Assembly (NCBI GenBank): GCA_964392305.1
Contig: CAYMPV010000006.1
Location: 1-64,000 of the forward strand
Source of the DNA: JACKIC01 sp964392305
GTDB lineage: Bacteria; Planctomycetota; UBA1135; UBA2386
Reading direction: 5' to 3'
DNA length: 64,000 nucleotides
Under the pieces are notes generated by a model that made no database searches, had not been told where the DNA came from, and saw only the letters and a program-made list of their open reading frames with translations. A program made the translations under genes and the position numbers. Shown one piece after another: positions 26,992-36,231 of the stretch; position 1 is the first letter of the stretch, and each line of letters starts with the position of its first letter.

Positions 26992-28125
26992 CTAGCTCAG
27001 CCAGCTGCGGAGGTTGGCGATCCCCTGCTCGGCGGGCCAGACATCGATGGAGCCATCCCGCATCGGACGCGATCCGCCGTAGATCAACGCACAGCGCGCC
27101 ATCGGGTAGTCCTCGAGGAACGCCCGCAGACCGGTCAGGTCCCGTCCGCGTAGGGATCGCGATTGTTTCACCTCCAAGGCGAAGAGGCCCCGGTCGCCAT
27201 AGATCACGAAGTCGACCTCGGTGCCGCCCTGCGTGCGCCAGTACGACAGTGAGTAGCCCAGATCGAGGGCGTCGTTGAGAGCTCGCAGCTGCTGGAGCAC
27301 GAGCGTCTCCAGAGCGATACCGCCGATCTCGTCGGGCGAGTCCAGCGGACCACGCGGGCGGATCGCGCGGAAGACCCCGGCGTCGAAGAAGAAGAACTTG
27401 GGATGTGTGACCAACGCGCGTTGGGCCCGCCGACTGAACACCGGCAGGCGGATGGCCAACAACAGATCTTCGAGGATCGTGAAGTAGTTCGCGGCCACCT
27501 TACGATCGACGGCGCACTCGCGCGCGACCTCGGCGATGTTGAGCACTGCGGCCTGCGAGAACGATGCAGCCTCCAGGAATCGAGTGAAGGCACTGAGGTT
27601 CCGGGTGAGACCCTCCTGCTGGACTTCTTCCCGGAGATAGGTGCTGACGTAGCTCGCCAAGAAGCCACGCGCGTCCGCCTCGACCCAGACCGGTGGTAGG
27701 CAGCCGAATGCGAGGGCATGTTCGAAGCGGAAGTCGTCGCCGAGTTCGCCAGCTGCGAAGGGATGCATGAAGCGCGTCAGGGCGCGGCCGGCGAGTAGGT
27801 TGGTTCCCTTCTGCCGGAGCTTTCGGGCGCTCGATCCCGTGAGGGCGAAGCGCATGCGTTTGGACTCGATCAGGCGATGCACTTCGTCCAAGAGGGCCGG
27901 GATCCGTTGCACCTCATCGATGACGACCCAGCCGGAGTCATTCGTCACGAAGGACTCCAGTCGTGCCGGGCTCGCGAGCAGGCGGGCGTGGGTCTCGGCT
28001 TCCAGCAGGTCGACGTAGGTCGCGTCGGGCAGGTTTGTCCGAACCCACGCCGTCTTGCCAGTGCCGCGTGGGCCGAAGAGGAAGAAGCTCTTCTCCGGCG
28101 GTGGCACTAGGATTCTGGGGTACAC
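26992..28125 (-). CDS. AAA ATPase with DUF4143 domain
   Basis: The protein is 377 residues from a GTG. It has an N-terminal P-loop FGPRGTGKTAW (about 18-28), Walker B VVIDEVQRIP, sensor-like FALTGSSARKL, a winged-helix middle, and a C-terminal DUF4143 nuclease-like part (GTEVDFVIYGDRGLFALEVKQS). The D...E-x-K spacing resembles a PD-(D/E)XK core. These proteins are common accessory genes of unsettled function. The upstream DNA is less GC-rich and holds four alternating ATTCC/GGAAT half-sites, which fits recent acquisition and local control. Confidence 0.85.
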   Translation of the reverse strand: MYPRILVPPPEKSFFLFGPRGTGKTAWVRTNLPDATYVDLLEAETHARLLASPARLESFVTNDSGWVVIDEVQRIPALLDEVHRLIESKRMRFALTGSSARKLRQKGTNLLAGRALTRFMHPFAAGELGDDFRFEHALAFGCLPPVWVEADARGFLASYVSTYLREEVQQEGLTRNLSAFTRFLEAASFSQAAVLNIAEVARECAVDRKVAANYFTILEDLLLAIRLPVFSRRAQRALVTHPKFFFFDAGVFRAIRPRGPLDSPDEIGGIALETLVLQQLRALNDALDLGYSLSYWRTQGGTEVDFVIYGDRGLFALEVKQSRSLRGRDLTGLRAFLEDYPMARCALIYGGSRPMRDGSIDVWPAEQGIANLRSWLS

Positions 28126-28126
28126 G

Positions 28127-28168
28127 ATTCCATTATCGGCCCGAAAACGGAATTAGCCATTCCGGAAT
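28127..28168. promoter_or_regulatory. Cluster of alternating ATTCC/GGAAT half-sites upstream of the DUF4143 ATPase
   Basis: ATTCC (28127-28131), GGAAT (28149-28153), ATTCC (28159-28163) and GGAAT (28164-28168) lie directly upstream of the GTG. CGGAAT-5-ATTCCG (28148-28164) and ATTCCGGAAT (28159-28168) are perfect inverted repeats. This is a candidate operator. Confidence 0.45.
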
Positions 28169-28213
28169 CTGGCCCTTGCGCCCAAGCCTTCCCTCGCTGC
28201 CATGCCGTGCGGG

Positions 28214-29473
28214 CTACTGCCCGGCAGCCTGCGCCGAGGGGGCGGCTGACGCATCGCCAGCCGACGAATGGCCAGCCGACGAATCGACGGCTGCGCCGAG
28301 CATGCCGACCTTGCGCCCGGCTTCACCGAAGCGCTGCAGCACCTCGTCGACCTGGGCGTCGGTGTGGCTGGCGATGAACGAAGTGCGGATCAGGTCCTGA
28401 CCGATCGGCACGGCCGGTTGCGTCACCGCATTGGTGAACAGGCCGCATTCGAACAACGCGCGCCACAGGTGCAGCATGCGTTCCTGGTTGCCGACGATCA
28501 CGGGCACGATCGGGCTGGCCAGCGTGCCGGCCGTCTGGAAACCCATCTCGCGCAGGCCGGTGCGCACGCGGTGTGCGATCTGCAGCACGCGTCGGCGCAT
28601 GTCGGGTCGCGCCTCGATCAGGTCGAGGGCCGCCAGTGCAGCCGCCGCCGAGGGCGGGGCGATCGCCGCCGAGAAGATCAGCGGTCGTGACTGGTGCTTC
28701 ATGAACTCGATCACGCGCTTGGGGCCGGCGATGAAGCCGCCCAGGCTGGCGAAGCTCTTGCTGAAGGTGCCCATCACCAGGTCCGGCTCGATGCCGCAGT
28801 GTTCGGCGGCGCCGCGGCCGTGGTGACCGAGCACGCCCATCGAGTGGGCTTCGTCGACCATCAGCCGGGCGCCGTAGCGGTCGGCGAGCTCGCGGATCTG
28901 CTGCAGCGGCGCCAGGTCGCCCATCATCGAGAACAGGCCGTCGACGATGATCAGCTTGCCGCCGCGGTTGTTGGCGCGCTGCAGCTGGGACTCGAGGTCC
29001 ACCATGTCGTTGTGGCGGAACTTGCGCACCTCGGCAAACGACAACCGGCAGCCGTCGATGATCGAGGCGTGGTTCTCGCGGTCGCAGAAGATCAGGTCGT
29101 CCTTGCCGCAGATCGAGGAGATCGCCCCGAGGTTGGTCTGGAAGCCCGTCGAGAAGCACAGCGTGGCCTCCATGCCCATGAAGGCCGCCAGCCGCCGCTC
29201 GAGCTCTTCGTGAAGCTCGAGTGTGCCGTTGAGGAATCTGGACCCCGAGCACGACGTGCCGTAGCGGCGCACGGCGTCGATCGCCGCCTGGCGCACGTGC
29301 TCGTGGTGGGTGAGGCCGAGGTAGTTGTTGCTACCGATCATGATCAGGCGACGACCGCCGATCTCGACCTCTGTGCCCTCACTCCCGGCCAGGGGGATGA
29401 AATACGCGTACAGCCCGGCCGCTTGCAGCTCCTGGGCGCGCGTGAAACCATCGCATTTCTGGAAGATATCCAA
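28214..29473 (-). CDS. Serine palmitoyltransferase-like alpha-oxoamine synthase
   Basis: The 419-residue PLP enzyme starts at TTG 29473. The PLP lysine is predicted at Lys239 in GTFSKSFASLGG. His135 (ENHASIIDG) stacks on PLP, and Asp207-His210 lie in VDEAHSMGVLG. The Tyr-rich N-terminus and the GSRFLNGTLELHEELE and KFRHNDM blocks resemble bacterial serine palmitoyltransferase more than BioF or Kbl. It would condense serine with an acyl thioester to 3-ketosphinganine. The divergent neighbour is an NAD-dependent reductase/epimerase, as in bacterial ceramide loci. The last about 20 residues come from 15-bp repeats (SSAG-type). Confidence 0.7.
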   Translation of the reverse strand: MDIFQKCDGFTRAQELQAAGLYAYFIPLAGSEGTEVEIGGRRLIMIGSNNYLGLTHHEHVRQAAIDAVRRYGTSCSGSRFLNGTLELHEELERRLAAFMGMEATLCFSTGFQTNLGAISSICGKDDLIFCDRENHASIIDGCRLSFAEVRKFRHNDMVDLESQLQRANNRGGKLIIVDGLFSMMGDLAPLQQIRELADRYGARLMVDEAHSMGVLGHHGRGAAEHCGIEPDLVMGTFSKSFASLGGFIAGPKRVIEFMKHQSRPLIFSAAIAPPSAAAALAALDLIEARPDMRRRVLQIAHRVRTGLREMGFQTAGTLASPIVPVIVGNQERMLHLWRALFECGLFTNAVTQPAVPIGQDLIRTSFIASHTDAQVDEVLQRFGEAGRKVGMLGAAVDSSAGHSSAGDASAAPSAQAAGQ

Positions 29474-29511
29474 GGTCCGGGGCGGGGATGGTAGATTCGG
29501 GACGCGGCCGT

Positions 29512-29526
29512 GACAAAGCCTTTGTC
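29512..29526. promoter_or_regulatory. 15-bp palindrome between the SPT-like gene and the reductase gene
   Basis: gacaaag (29512-29518) and ctttgtc (29520-29526) are perfect inverted arms around one base, in the middle of the 85-bp divergent spacer. This is a candidate operator for both genes. Confidence 0.5.
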
Positions 29527-29558
29527 GCCTGGGAAGCGTCTAGAATTGCCTGAGATAC

Positions 29559-30578
29559 TTGCCTCTCGACTCCAACTCTACCCTCCTGTTGACCGGCGCC
29601 ACCGGTTTCCTCGGCGGCGCCCTTGCCAGGGCGCTCCTGGCTTCGGGATTTGCGCCCGCCCGCCTGCGGCTGCTGGTTCGGGACCCGGCGCGGGCTGAGC
29701 GACTGGGGTTGCCCGGCGCGTCGCTGCGCAGCGGCGACCTGGGAGATCCGCAGGGCGCGGCCGCGCTCGCCAGCGCCGTCGCGGGCGCCGATCTGGTCGT
29801 GCACCTGGCCGGTTCACTGAAGGCGTTCGGCAGCCAGGGCTATGAGGCGGTCAACGTCGAGGGCACACGCCGGCTCTACACCGCGGTCCGTGAAGTCGCG
29901 CCGCAGGCGTTCGTGGTGCACGTCTCGTCGCTTGCTGCCGCCGGTCCGAGTGTGGACGGCGCCGGCTCGGCGGCGCCTGCAGCACACTGCCGCCCGGTCT
30001 CCGCCTACGGCGCGAGCAAACTGCGCGGCGAACTCGAACTGCTGCGCGCGGGGCTGGCACACACGATCGTGCGGCCGCCGGTGGTCTATGGCCCCGGCGA
30101 CGGCGCCACGCAGTTGCTGTTCCAGCAGGCGACGGCGCCGCTGGTGGTGGTGCCGCGCCGCGCCGCGCCGATCTCGGTGATCCACGCCGACGACGTCGTC
30201 ACGGCGTTGCTGGCAGCGATCGAACGCCGCGTCGCCGGCGCGGTGCTGCCGCTCGACGGCCCCGAGCGCACGGACACGCATGCGTTCTCGCGCGCGATCG
30301 CCTTCGCCTGCGGTCGCCGCGCCCGCCTGCTGCCGGTGCCGATGGCCCTGGCCGCGGCAGCTGCTTGCGCCAGCGACCTCGTGGCGCGTCTGCGTCGCCG
30401 GCCGGGTTACTTCAACCGCGACAAGGTGCGTGAGATCGGCGCGCCCGGCTGGGTCGCCGACGGAGCGCCGGCACGCGCGGCGCTGGGCTTCTCGCCGCGC
30501 ATCGGCCTGCAGGAAGGCCTCGCGGCCGTGGCCAGGGCGGAAGGGTTCGCCCGCGCCGTCACTTCAGCAACTGCATGA
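29559..30578 (+). CDS. NAD-dependent epimerase/dehydratase family protein (candidate ketosphinganine reductase)
   Basis: The protein is 339 residues from a TTG; an in-frame stop at 29541 limits the start. It is an extended SDR with GATGFLG (13-19) for NAD(P) binding, the Ser in VSS, and the Tyr150-x3-Lys154 catalytic pair (YGASK). It is divergent from the SPT-like gene. In Caulobacter an enzyme of this same family reduces 3-ketosphinganine in ceramide synthesis, so that role is proposed by context only. Its 3' end overlaps the carbamoyltransferase tail by 20 bp. Confidence 0.7.
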   Translation: MPLDSNSTLLLTGATGFLGGALARALLASGFAPARLRLLVRDPARAERLGLPGASLRSGDLGDPQGAAALASAVAGADLVVHLAGSLKAFGSQGYEAVNVEGTRRLYTAVREVAPQAFVVHVSSLAAAGPSVDGAGSAAPAAHCRPVSAYGASKLRGELELLRAGLAHTIVRPPVVYGPGDGATQLLFQQATAPLVVVPRRAAPISVIHADDVVTALLAAIERRVAGAVLPLDGPERTDTHAFSRAIAFACGRRARLLPVPMALAAAAACASDLVARLRRRPGYFNRDKVREIGAPGWVADGAPARAALGFSPRIGLQEGLAAVARAEGFARAVTSATA

Positions 30579-31557
30579 GCAACGCCTTCTGCACGTGGGT
30601 GCGGTTGGCGGCCTGTTCGTAGATCACGGATCGCGGTCCGTCGAGCACGCCATCGGTGGCGGCGACGTTGCGACGCACGGGTAGCGGATGCATGAGCAGC
30701 GCATCCTTGGTCTTGGCCATCAGCGCTTCGTCGACCTTCCAGTCCTGCAGCGAGCGCTTGACCATCGCCTCACGTTCGTCGTCGTCCCAGTGCTTGATGC
30801 AGCCCCACGACCGCGCGTAGAGCACCTCGGCACCGCGCGCCGCGGTGTCCTTGTCGTTGACGACCTGCACCGCGCCGCCGCTGTCGCGCGCCAGCGTCTT
30901 GCTGCGCTCGAGCACCTCGCCGTCGACCTCGAAGCCCAGCGGGTGGGCCAAGGTGACGTCCATGCCCATCATCGCCGCGACCTCGAGGATCGAGTGCGTC
31001 GGGCCCAGCGACTTGGGCTCGGGGTGGTTGCACCACAGCAGCGTCAGCTTGCGGCCCTTGAGCGACACCAGGTTCTCGCGCATCGTCAGCACGTCGGCGA
31101 GCGCCTGGCACGGGTGGCCCATGTTGGTCTCGAGGTTGATCACCGGCACCGATGCGTAACGCGCGTAGCTGCGCAGCAGCAGTTCCTGGCGATCGAACTC
31201 CCAGGTGCCGACGCGTGCTGCCGAACGCACGCCGAGCGCGTCGACGTAACGCGACAGGGTGCGCGCAGCGTCCATGACGTGCTCCTCCGCGCGCCCGTCC
31301 ATGACCGCCTGTTCCTGCGGCTCGAGCTCGTAGAGGTCGTTGCTCGACAGGTTGATGCAGTGGCCGCCGAGCTGCACCATCGCCGTCTCGAACGACACAC
31401 GGGTGCGCAGGCTGGGTTGGAAGAACAGCATGCCCAGGGTCTTGCCGCTGAGCACCTGGCCCGGCCGCTTGCCCTTGATGCGCGCCGCCAGCTCGAGCAG
31501 ATCGTCGAGTTCGCGGCGGCTGAGATCGGCTGTCGAAAGGAAGTCGCGCTTGCTCAC
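30559..31557 (-). CDS. N-acetylornithine-type carbamoyltransferase
   Basis: The protein is 332 residues from GTG 31557; the frame open further upstream runs antisense to tadA and is rejected. The carbamoyl-phosphate motif reads FQPSLRTR (46-53). The loop VMDGRAEEHV (85-94) and the end HPLPVRRNVAATDGV match N-acetylornithine carbamoyltransferase rather than ArgF, which has HCLP. In that family a Glu in the first loop favours the acetyl over the succinyl substrate, and a Glu is present here. It would act in an acetylated arginine pathway. It is divergent from tadA by 33 bp. Confidence 0.75.
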   Translation of the reverse strand: MSKRDFLSTADLSRRELDDLLELAARIKGKRPGQVLSGKTLGMLFFQPSLRTRVSFETAMVQLGGHCINLSSNDLYELEPQEQAVMDGRAEEHVMDAARTLSRYVDALGVRSAARVGTWEFDRQELLLRSYARYASVPVINLETNMGHPCQALADVLTMRENLVSLKGRKLTLLWCNHPEPKSLGPTHSILEVAAMMGMDVTLAHPLGFEVDGEVLERSKTLARDSGGAVQVVNDKDTAARGAEVLYARSWGCIKHWDDDEREAMVKRSLQDWKVDEALMAKTKDALLMHPLPVRRNVAATDGVLDGPRSVIYEQAANRTHVQKALLMQLLK

Positions 31558-31590
31558 AGTTCCCGGTATCGGTGGAGTGCGCGACGATAG

Positions 31591-32085
31591 ATGAGCCCTA
31601 TGCCGCCCACAAGCGAAGAAGACGCGCGTTGGATGACGCGCTGCCTGCAGCTCGCCGACGAGGCTGCGGCTGCCGACGAGGTGCCGGTCGGCGCCGTCGT
31701 GGTGCTCGGCGGGACCGTCGTCGGTGAGGGGCGCAATCGCGTCGAAGAGCTGCGTTCGCCGCTCGCTCACGCCGAGATGGAGGCGCTGCAGCAGGCGCTG
31801 GCGACGGTGGGGGAGAAGCGGCTGCCCGACGCCGTGCTCTATTGCACCCTCGAACCGTGTTTCCTGTGCGCCGGCGCGATCCTGCACACGCGCGTGCGGC
31901 GGGTCGTGTTCGCGGCGCGCGACCCCAAGTTCGGCGCCGTTCGTTCGCTCGGCACCGTGCTCGAGGACCAGCGCCTGAACCACCGCTGCGAGGTCCACGA
32001 AGGTCTCGAACAGCAAGCCAGCGCCGCGCGGTTGCGCGCCTTCTTCCGCGGCAAGCGCGGTGGCGACGGACCGGTCGCGGGCTGA
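31591..32085 (+). CDS. tadA: tRNA-specific adenosine-34 deaminase
   Basis: The 164-residue protein of the cytidine-deaminase fold has zinc ligands His60 (HAE, with catalytic Glu62), Cys90 and Cys93 (PCFLC). The motif set and the FGAVRS segment match TadA, which makes inosine at the wobble base of tRNA-Arg(ACG). A tRNA-Ser gene lies 113 bp downstream. Confidence 0.92.
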   Translation: MSPMPPTSEEDARWMTRCLQLADEAAAADEVPVGAVVVLGGTVVGEGRNRVEELRSPLAHAEMEALQQALATVGEKRLPDAVLYCTLEPCFLCAGAILHTRVRRVVFAARDPKFGAVRSLGTVLEDQRLNHRCEVHEGLEQQASAARLRAFFRGKRGGDGPVAG

Positions 32086-32198
32086 CCTGCGGACCGTTTC
32101 GACCGTCCCGTTTGTCCGTTGAAATGCACCGGGTGCTTCGGCACGATGCCTCGCCTCATTTGCCGGCCACGCTCCCCAGCGCGGCCAAGGATCCTCGC

Positions 32199-32291
<93 letters not shown>

Positions 32292-32363
32292 TTTCGGTCT
32301 CCCGCCACGGTTGGCCGGTCGTGCCCGCAGAGCGTCACTCCGCAGGGCTCCCATCCAGGAAAC

Positions 32364-32388
32364 CTGAACGACAGGCGTTCAGCTTTCC
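32364..32388. terminator. Stem-loop between tRNA-Ser and the oligopeptidase gene
   Basis: CTGAACG (32364-32370) and CGTTCAG (32376-32382) form a perfect 7-bp stem with a 5-nt loop, followed by ctttcc. The flanking genes converge, so it could act in both directions. Confidence 0.45.
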
Positions 32389-32434
32389 ATGTGGTGCCCG
32401 TGCTGGCGAAGGGTGGCAGGGAGGGCGTGCCCAG

Positions 32435-34543
32435 TCACCGCAGCTGCTGCCACAAGAACGTGTAGGCGAGCGCCGCCATGAACGCGGCCTGCTTGTTGTC
32501 CGCGGCGCCGCCGTGGCCACCCTCGATGTTCTCGTAGTAGAGCGCGTCGTGGCCCTGCTCCATGAGCCGCGCCATGAACTTGCGCGCGTGGCCCGGGTGC
32601 ACGCGGTCGTCGCGCGTCGACGTCGTCAGCAGCACCTTGGGGTAGTCGGCCTTGGGGTCGAGGTTGTGGTAGGGCGAGTAGCGCCGCAGCCACTTCGCTT
32701 CTTCGGGCACGTCGGGGTCGCCGTATTCGCCCATCCACGACGCACCGGCGAGCAGCTTGTGGTAACGCAGCATGTCGAGCAGCGGCACCTGGATGACGAC
32801 GGCGCCGAACAGCTGCGGATACATCGTCAGCATGTTGCCCATCAAGAGGCCGCCGTTGCTGCCGCCCTGGATGCCGAGGTGGTCCTTGCTGGTGAGCTTG
32901 TTGGCGACGAGATCCTCGGCGACCGCGGCGAAGTCCTCGTAGGCCTTGTTGCGGTGCTGCTTGAGCGCGGCCTGATGCCACTTCGGGCCGAACTCGCCGC
33001 CGCCGCGGATGTTGGCGATCGCGTAGACGCCGCCCCTGGTGAGCCAGCACGCGCCGGCGGTGGCGCTGTAACCCGGCGTCATCGAGATCTCGAAGCCGCC
33101 GTAGCCGTAGAGCAGCGTCGGGTTGCTGCCGTCGCGCGCGATGTCCTTCTTGTGCACGACGAAGTAGGGCACGCGCGTGCCGTCCTTCGAGCGCGCCTCG
33201 CGTTGCTCGACGACGAGCCCTTCCGCGTCGAAGAACGCGGGCAGGCTCTTGAGCTGCCGCGCGACACCGCCGCCGATGGTGCCGAGCCACAGACTCGTCG
33301 GCGTCAGATAGTCGGTGATCGTCAGCCAGTAGTCGTCACCTTCCTCGTCGTCGACCGCCGACGCGCTGATCGTGCCGAACTCGGGCAGGCCCGGCAGCGT
33401 GTCGCGCCGCCAGCCGCCGTCTTCGTGGGTGAGCACGAAGATGCGGTTCTTCACGTTGTCGAGCACGTTGACGAGGATGTGGTTCTTGGTCGGCGAGAAG
33501 CCGGCCAGCGAGGTGCGTTCGGTCGGCGCGAACAGCACGTCGAACGTGCGCGTTCCGGCCAGGAAGGCGTCGAGCTTGCACGCGAGCAGCGAGCCCGCGG
33601 CGTGCGTCGTGCCCGCGACCTGCCAGTCGTCGCGCAGCTCGAGCAGCAGCCAGTCGTGGTAGACGTTGGCGTTGGCGCTGTCGGGCTTGTCGATGCGCAC
33701 CTTCCTGCCGTCCTGCAGCAAGAACATCTCGTTGGTGAAGAACGTCGTCGCGCGGTAGACGAAGTCGCGTTCCCAGCCCTTGGTCTGGTCGCGCATCGCC
33801 GTCAGGTAGACGTCCTGCGCGTCGCCCTCGGCGACGGTCTCGGCCGAACCCAGCGGTGTGCCGCGGCGCCACAGCTTGGCGATGCGCGGGTAACCCGACT
33901 CGGTCATCGAGCCGGGCCCGAAGTCGGTGGCGACGTAGATCGAGTCGCGGTCGCGCCACGAGGTCATGGACTTGGCTTCCGGCAGCACGAAGCCGCCTTG
34001 CACGAAGCTCTTGGTGGTGACGTCGAACTCACGCACCACGGCCGCATCGGCGCCGCCGCGCGACAGCGACAGCAGGCACCGTGTGCGGTCGGGCATCAGG
34101 AACGAGGCGCCCTTCCAGACCCAGTTCTCTCCCTCTTCCTTGCCGAGTGCGTCGAGGTCGAGCACGACTTCCCACTGCGGCTCGTCCTTCTCGTATTCTG
34201 CCAGCGTCGTGCGCCGCCACAGGCCGCGCGGGTTCTTGGCGTCCTGCCAGAAGTTCCAGTAGTGCGAGCCGCGCCGCGCGACGTAGGGGATGCGCTCGGT
34301 CGAGTCGAGGATCGCGAGGATCTTGCTCTGCAGCTCGGTGAACAGTTCGCTCGCGGCCAGCACCTCGGAACTTTCCTGGTTGCGGGCGCGCACCCAGTCG
34401 AGGGCCTTGTCGCCGGTGACGTCTTCGAGCCAGAGATTGGGGTCGGAGGTGGCCTTCTCCTGCTGGGGCATCGCCGGATCTTGGGCGGGCAGAAGGGGCA
34501 ACGCAACGACGAGGGCGAGCAGCCACGGGAGGAAGTTGGGCAT
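32435..34543 (-). CDS. Exported prolyl oligopeptidase (S9A family)
   Basis: The protein is 702 residues from ATG 34543. The first 20 residues (MPNFLPWLLALVVALPLLPA) form a signal peptide. A seven-bladed propeller follows (about 90-420), then an alpha/beta-hydrolase domain with the nucleophile Ser in GGSNGG, an Asp in TSTRDDRVHP and a His in EGGHGG. It cleaves short peptides after proline, here probably in the periplasm or outside. Confidence 0.9.
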   Translation of the reverse strand: MPNFLPWLLALVVALPLLPAQDPAMPQQEKATSDPNLWLEDVTGDKALDWVRARNQESSEVLAASELFTELQSKILAILDSTERIPYVARRGSHYWNFWQDAKNPRGLWRRTTLAEYEKDEPQWEVVLDLDALGKEEGENWVWKGASFLMPDRTRCLLSLSRGGADAAVVREFDVTTKSFVQGGFVLPEAKSMTSWRDRDSIYVATDFGPGSMTESGYPRIAKLWRRGTPLGSAETVAEGDAQDVYLTAMRDQTKGWERDFVYRATTFFTNEMFLLQDGRKVRIDKPDSANANVYHDWLLLELRDDWQVAGTTHAAGSLLACKLDAFLAGTRTFDVLFAPTERTSLAGFSPTKNHILVNVLDNVKNRIFVLTHEDGGWRRDTLPGLPEFGTISASAVDDEEGDDYWLTITDYLTPTSLWLGTIGGGVARQLKSLPAFFDAEGLVVEQREARSKDGTRVPYFVVHKKDIARDGSNPTLLYGYGGFEISMTPGYSATAGACWLTRGGVYAIANIRGGGEFGPKWHQAALKQHRNKAYEDFAAVAEDLVANKLTSKDHLGIQGGSNGGLLMGNMLTMYPQLFGAVVIQVPLLDMLRYHKLLAGASWMGEYGDPDVPEEAKWLRRYSPYHNLDPKADYPKVLLTTSTRDDRVHPGHARKFMARLMEQGHDALYYENIEGGHGGAADNKQAAFMAALAYTFLWQQLR

Positions 34544-34636
34544 GGGCAGCAGCGCGGGGGTGGGCCGGGTATCAGACGCGGGGCCGTGCGCCGGCGCGAG
34601 CATGCGGCAATGGTTCCGCGCCCCAGGAGCGCCGCG

Positions 34637-35695
34637 TCAGCGCTTCTGCTCGAGGCGCTTCGCGAGAACGTCGAGAACGCTGGCTGGCCCCTTGTAGTCC
34701 TCGCCGTCGAAGCTGTCGGCGACGACAGCGCCCTTGGCGTCGAGTAGCAGCAGGTGCGGGATCCCACTGCCCTTGTGTGCCATCGTGAGCGGGATCTCGC
34801 CGAGCTCCTTCCACGCGACGCCGAGGAAGGGGAACTCGTGTTGCTTGGCGTAGGCCTTCATGCCCGCCTCGTCGCGATCGCGACTGACCCAGATCACCAC
34901 GAACCGCTTGCCGGCATCGCGCTTGTGCTTGCTGAAGAGTTCCACGAGCTGCGGCGAGAACTTCTGGCACGGCGCACACCACCCCGCGGAGAAGAACAGC
35001 AGCACGTTCTCGGGAGGGCGCTTGGCGTCGACCTTCGTCTTCTTGCCCGATGCGAGGTTGACGAGCTTGCCGTTCAGTTCGGCGAGCACGCGGTGGCCTT
35101 CGCTCTTGCGCTCGTCACGCAACGCCTGCCGGACTCGCGCCGCGAGGTCCGTGGTGTGCAGCGGCAAGGCGGGAAACTGCTGGCCACGCGGATCGCTCAC
35201 GCGCACCCACTTGCCGTCGAACACGCCGAAGTCGAGTTCGTAGCCGCGATCCGCGCGCACCACGGTCTGGCTGTTGCCGTACGCCACGCGATGCGCGAGT
35301 GCCACCTTGGCCGGCCACAGGTCGGCGCGAGCGGCGATCGCCTTCACGTCGAGGGCCCGTTCCTCGGGTGTCATCGCTGCGAACGCGGCGTTCACCGTTT
35401 CGAGCGCGTTGCACTCCGTCGGCCGGACCTTGGCGCTCGCATCCTTGCCGGGCAGCAGGAACGTGAGGCTGCTCGCGTCCAGTTCCGTGACTTCGTAGTC
35501 CACACCCGGTGCGACGTCCACTCCCGCGATCCTTCCGGCCTTGTTGATCTGGACCGTCTGCGGCCACAACTCGGGTCGAGCCGCGAGCTGTTCCCAGGTC
35601 AGCCCAGGCAGCGCGGCGTCGGCTTCCTGCGCCTGCAGGTTCGCGAGGAAACTGAAGGCTACGGCGAGAACGGCATGGACGTGGAACCTGGGCAC
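34637..35695 (-). CDS. Exported protein with C-terminal thioredoxin-like domain
   Basis: The protein is 352 residues from GTG 35695 with an AAGGAG ribosome-binding site. It has a signal peptide (about 1-25, AxA-type end ...LQA), then two weakly similar 'W-x-x-x-V' SHD1-like stretches. A thioredoxin/nucleoredoxin domain (about 215-350) carries the redox motif W-C-A-P-C. The domain is closest to tryparedoxin-like proteins. The substrate is unknown. It is divergent from a truncated sigma factor gene. Confidence 0.75.
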   Translation of the reverse strand: MPRFHVHAVLAVAFSFLANLQAQEADAALPGLTWEQLAARPELWPQTVQINKAGRIAGVDVAPGVDYEVTELDASSLTFLLPGKDASAKVRPTECNALETVNAAFAAMTPEERALDVKAIAARADLWPAKVALAHRVAYGNSQTVVRADRGYELDFGVFDGKWVRVSDPRGQQFPALPLHTTDLAARVRQALRDERKSEGHRVLAELNGKLVNLASGKKTKVDAKRPPENVLLFFSAGWCAPCQKFSPQLVELFSKHKRDAGKRFVVIWVSRDRDEAGMKAYAKQHEFPFLGVAWKELGEIPLTMAHKGSGIPHLLLLDAKGAVVADSFDGEDYKGPASVLDVLAKRLEQKR

Positions 35696-35851
35696 GAAGG
35701 TGTCTCCTTGGCGACGAGTGGTCGCGCAGGCTAGCCTCGCCCGTCCTTGGGAACAACGCGGCCGCGACCGCACCACGGCCGAAGTCCTGCCGGCGTTGGC
35801 AAGAACGTGCACCCGGCGACCGCCCCGCGGCGGTAGATCCGGCGTCTGCCG

Positions 35852-36208
35852 ATGAGCTCCAAGGTCGTGTCACCCCGCATCGACGATGCCGCGTTCGTTC
35901 GCCTGCTCGAGGAGCAGCGGCGGGGCGTGCTCGACTTCCTGCGCCGGCTGGCGCCCGCCGACGCCGAGGACGTGCTGCAGGAGACATACGCCAAGGTCTG
36001 GCGGCTGCGCGAGAGCTTCGACCCCGCGGGCAACGGCTTCGCCTGGTTGTTGCGTGCGGCGTTCCGAACGCTGCTCGACCACCGCCGCATCGCATCGGGG
36101 CACTCCCACAATCGCTGCGAAGCCCGGTGGCGCGGGGCAGGGAGGATAGGCGCGGGGCTGCCGCGCTGCATGAGCACGCCGTCGACACCGTCCAAGCGTG
36201 CACCTTGA
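35852..36208 (+). pseudogene. Truncated ECF sigma factor (region 2 only)
   Basis: About 80 residues match sigma region 2 (DAEDVLQETYAKVWRLRESFDPAGNGFAWLLRAAFRTLLDHRR). The frame then runs into about 35 residues of Arg/Gly/Pro sequence with no region 4. Without region 4 it cannot read a -35 element, so it is likely a remnant. The downstream ATPase gene begins at once. Confidence 0.55.
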
Positions 36209-36231
36209 CGGAACGAGCCGCCACCGCGACC

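Noticed and set aside
35852..36208. Functional ECF sigma factor
   Set aside because: Region 4 is missing and the frame degenerates after region 2.
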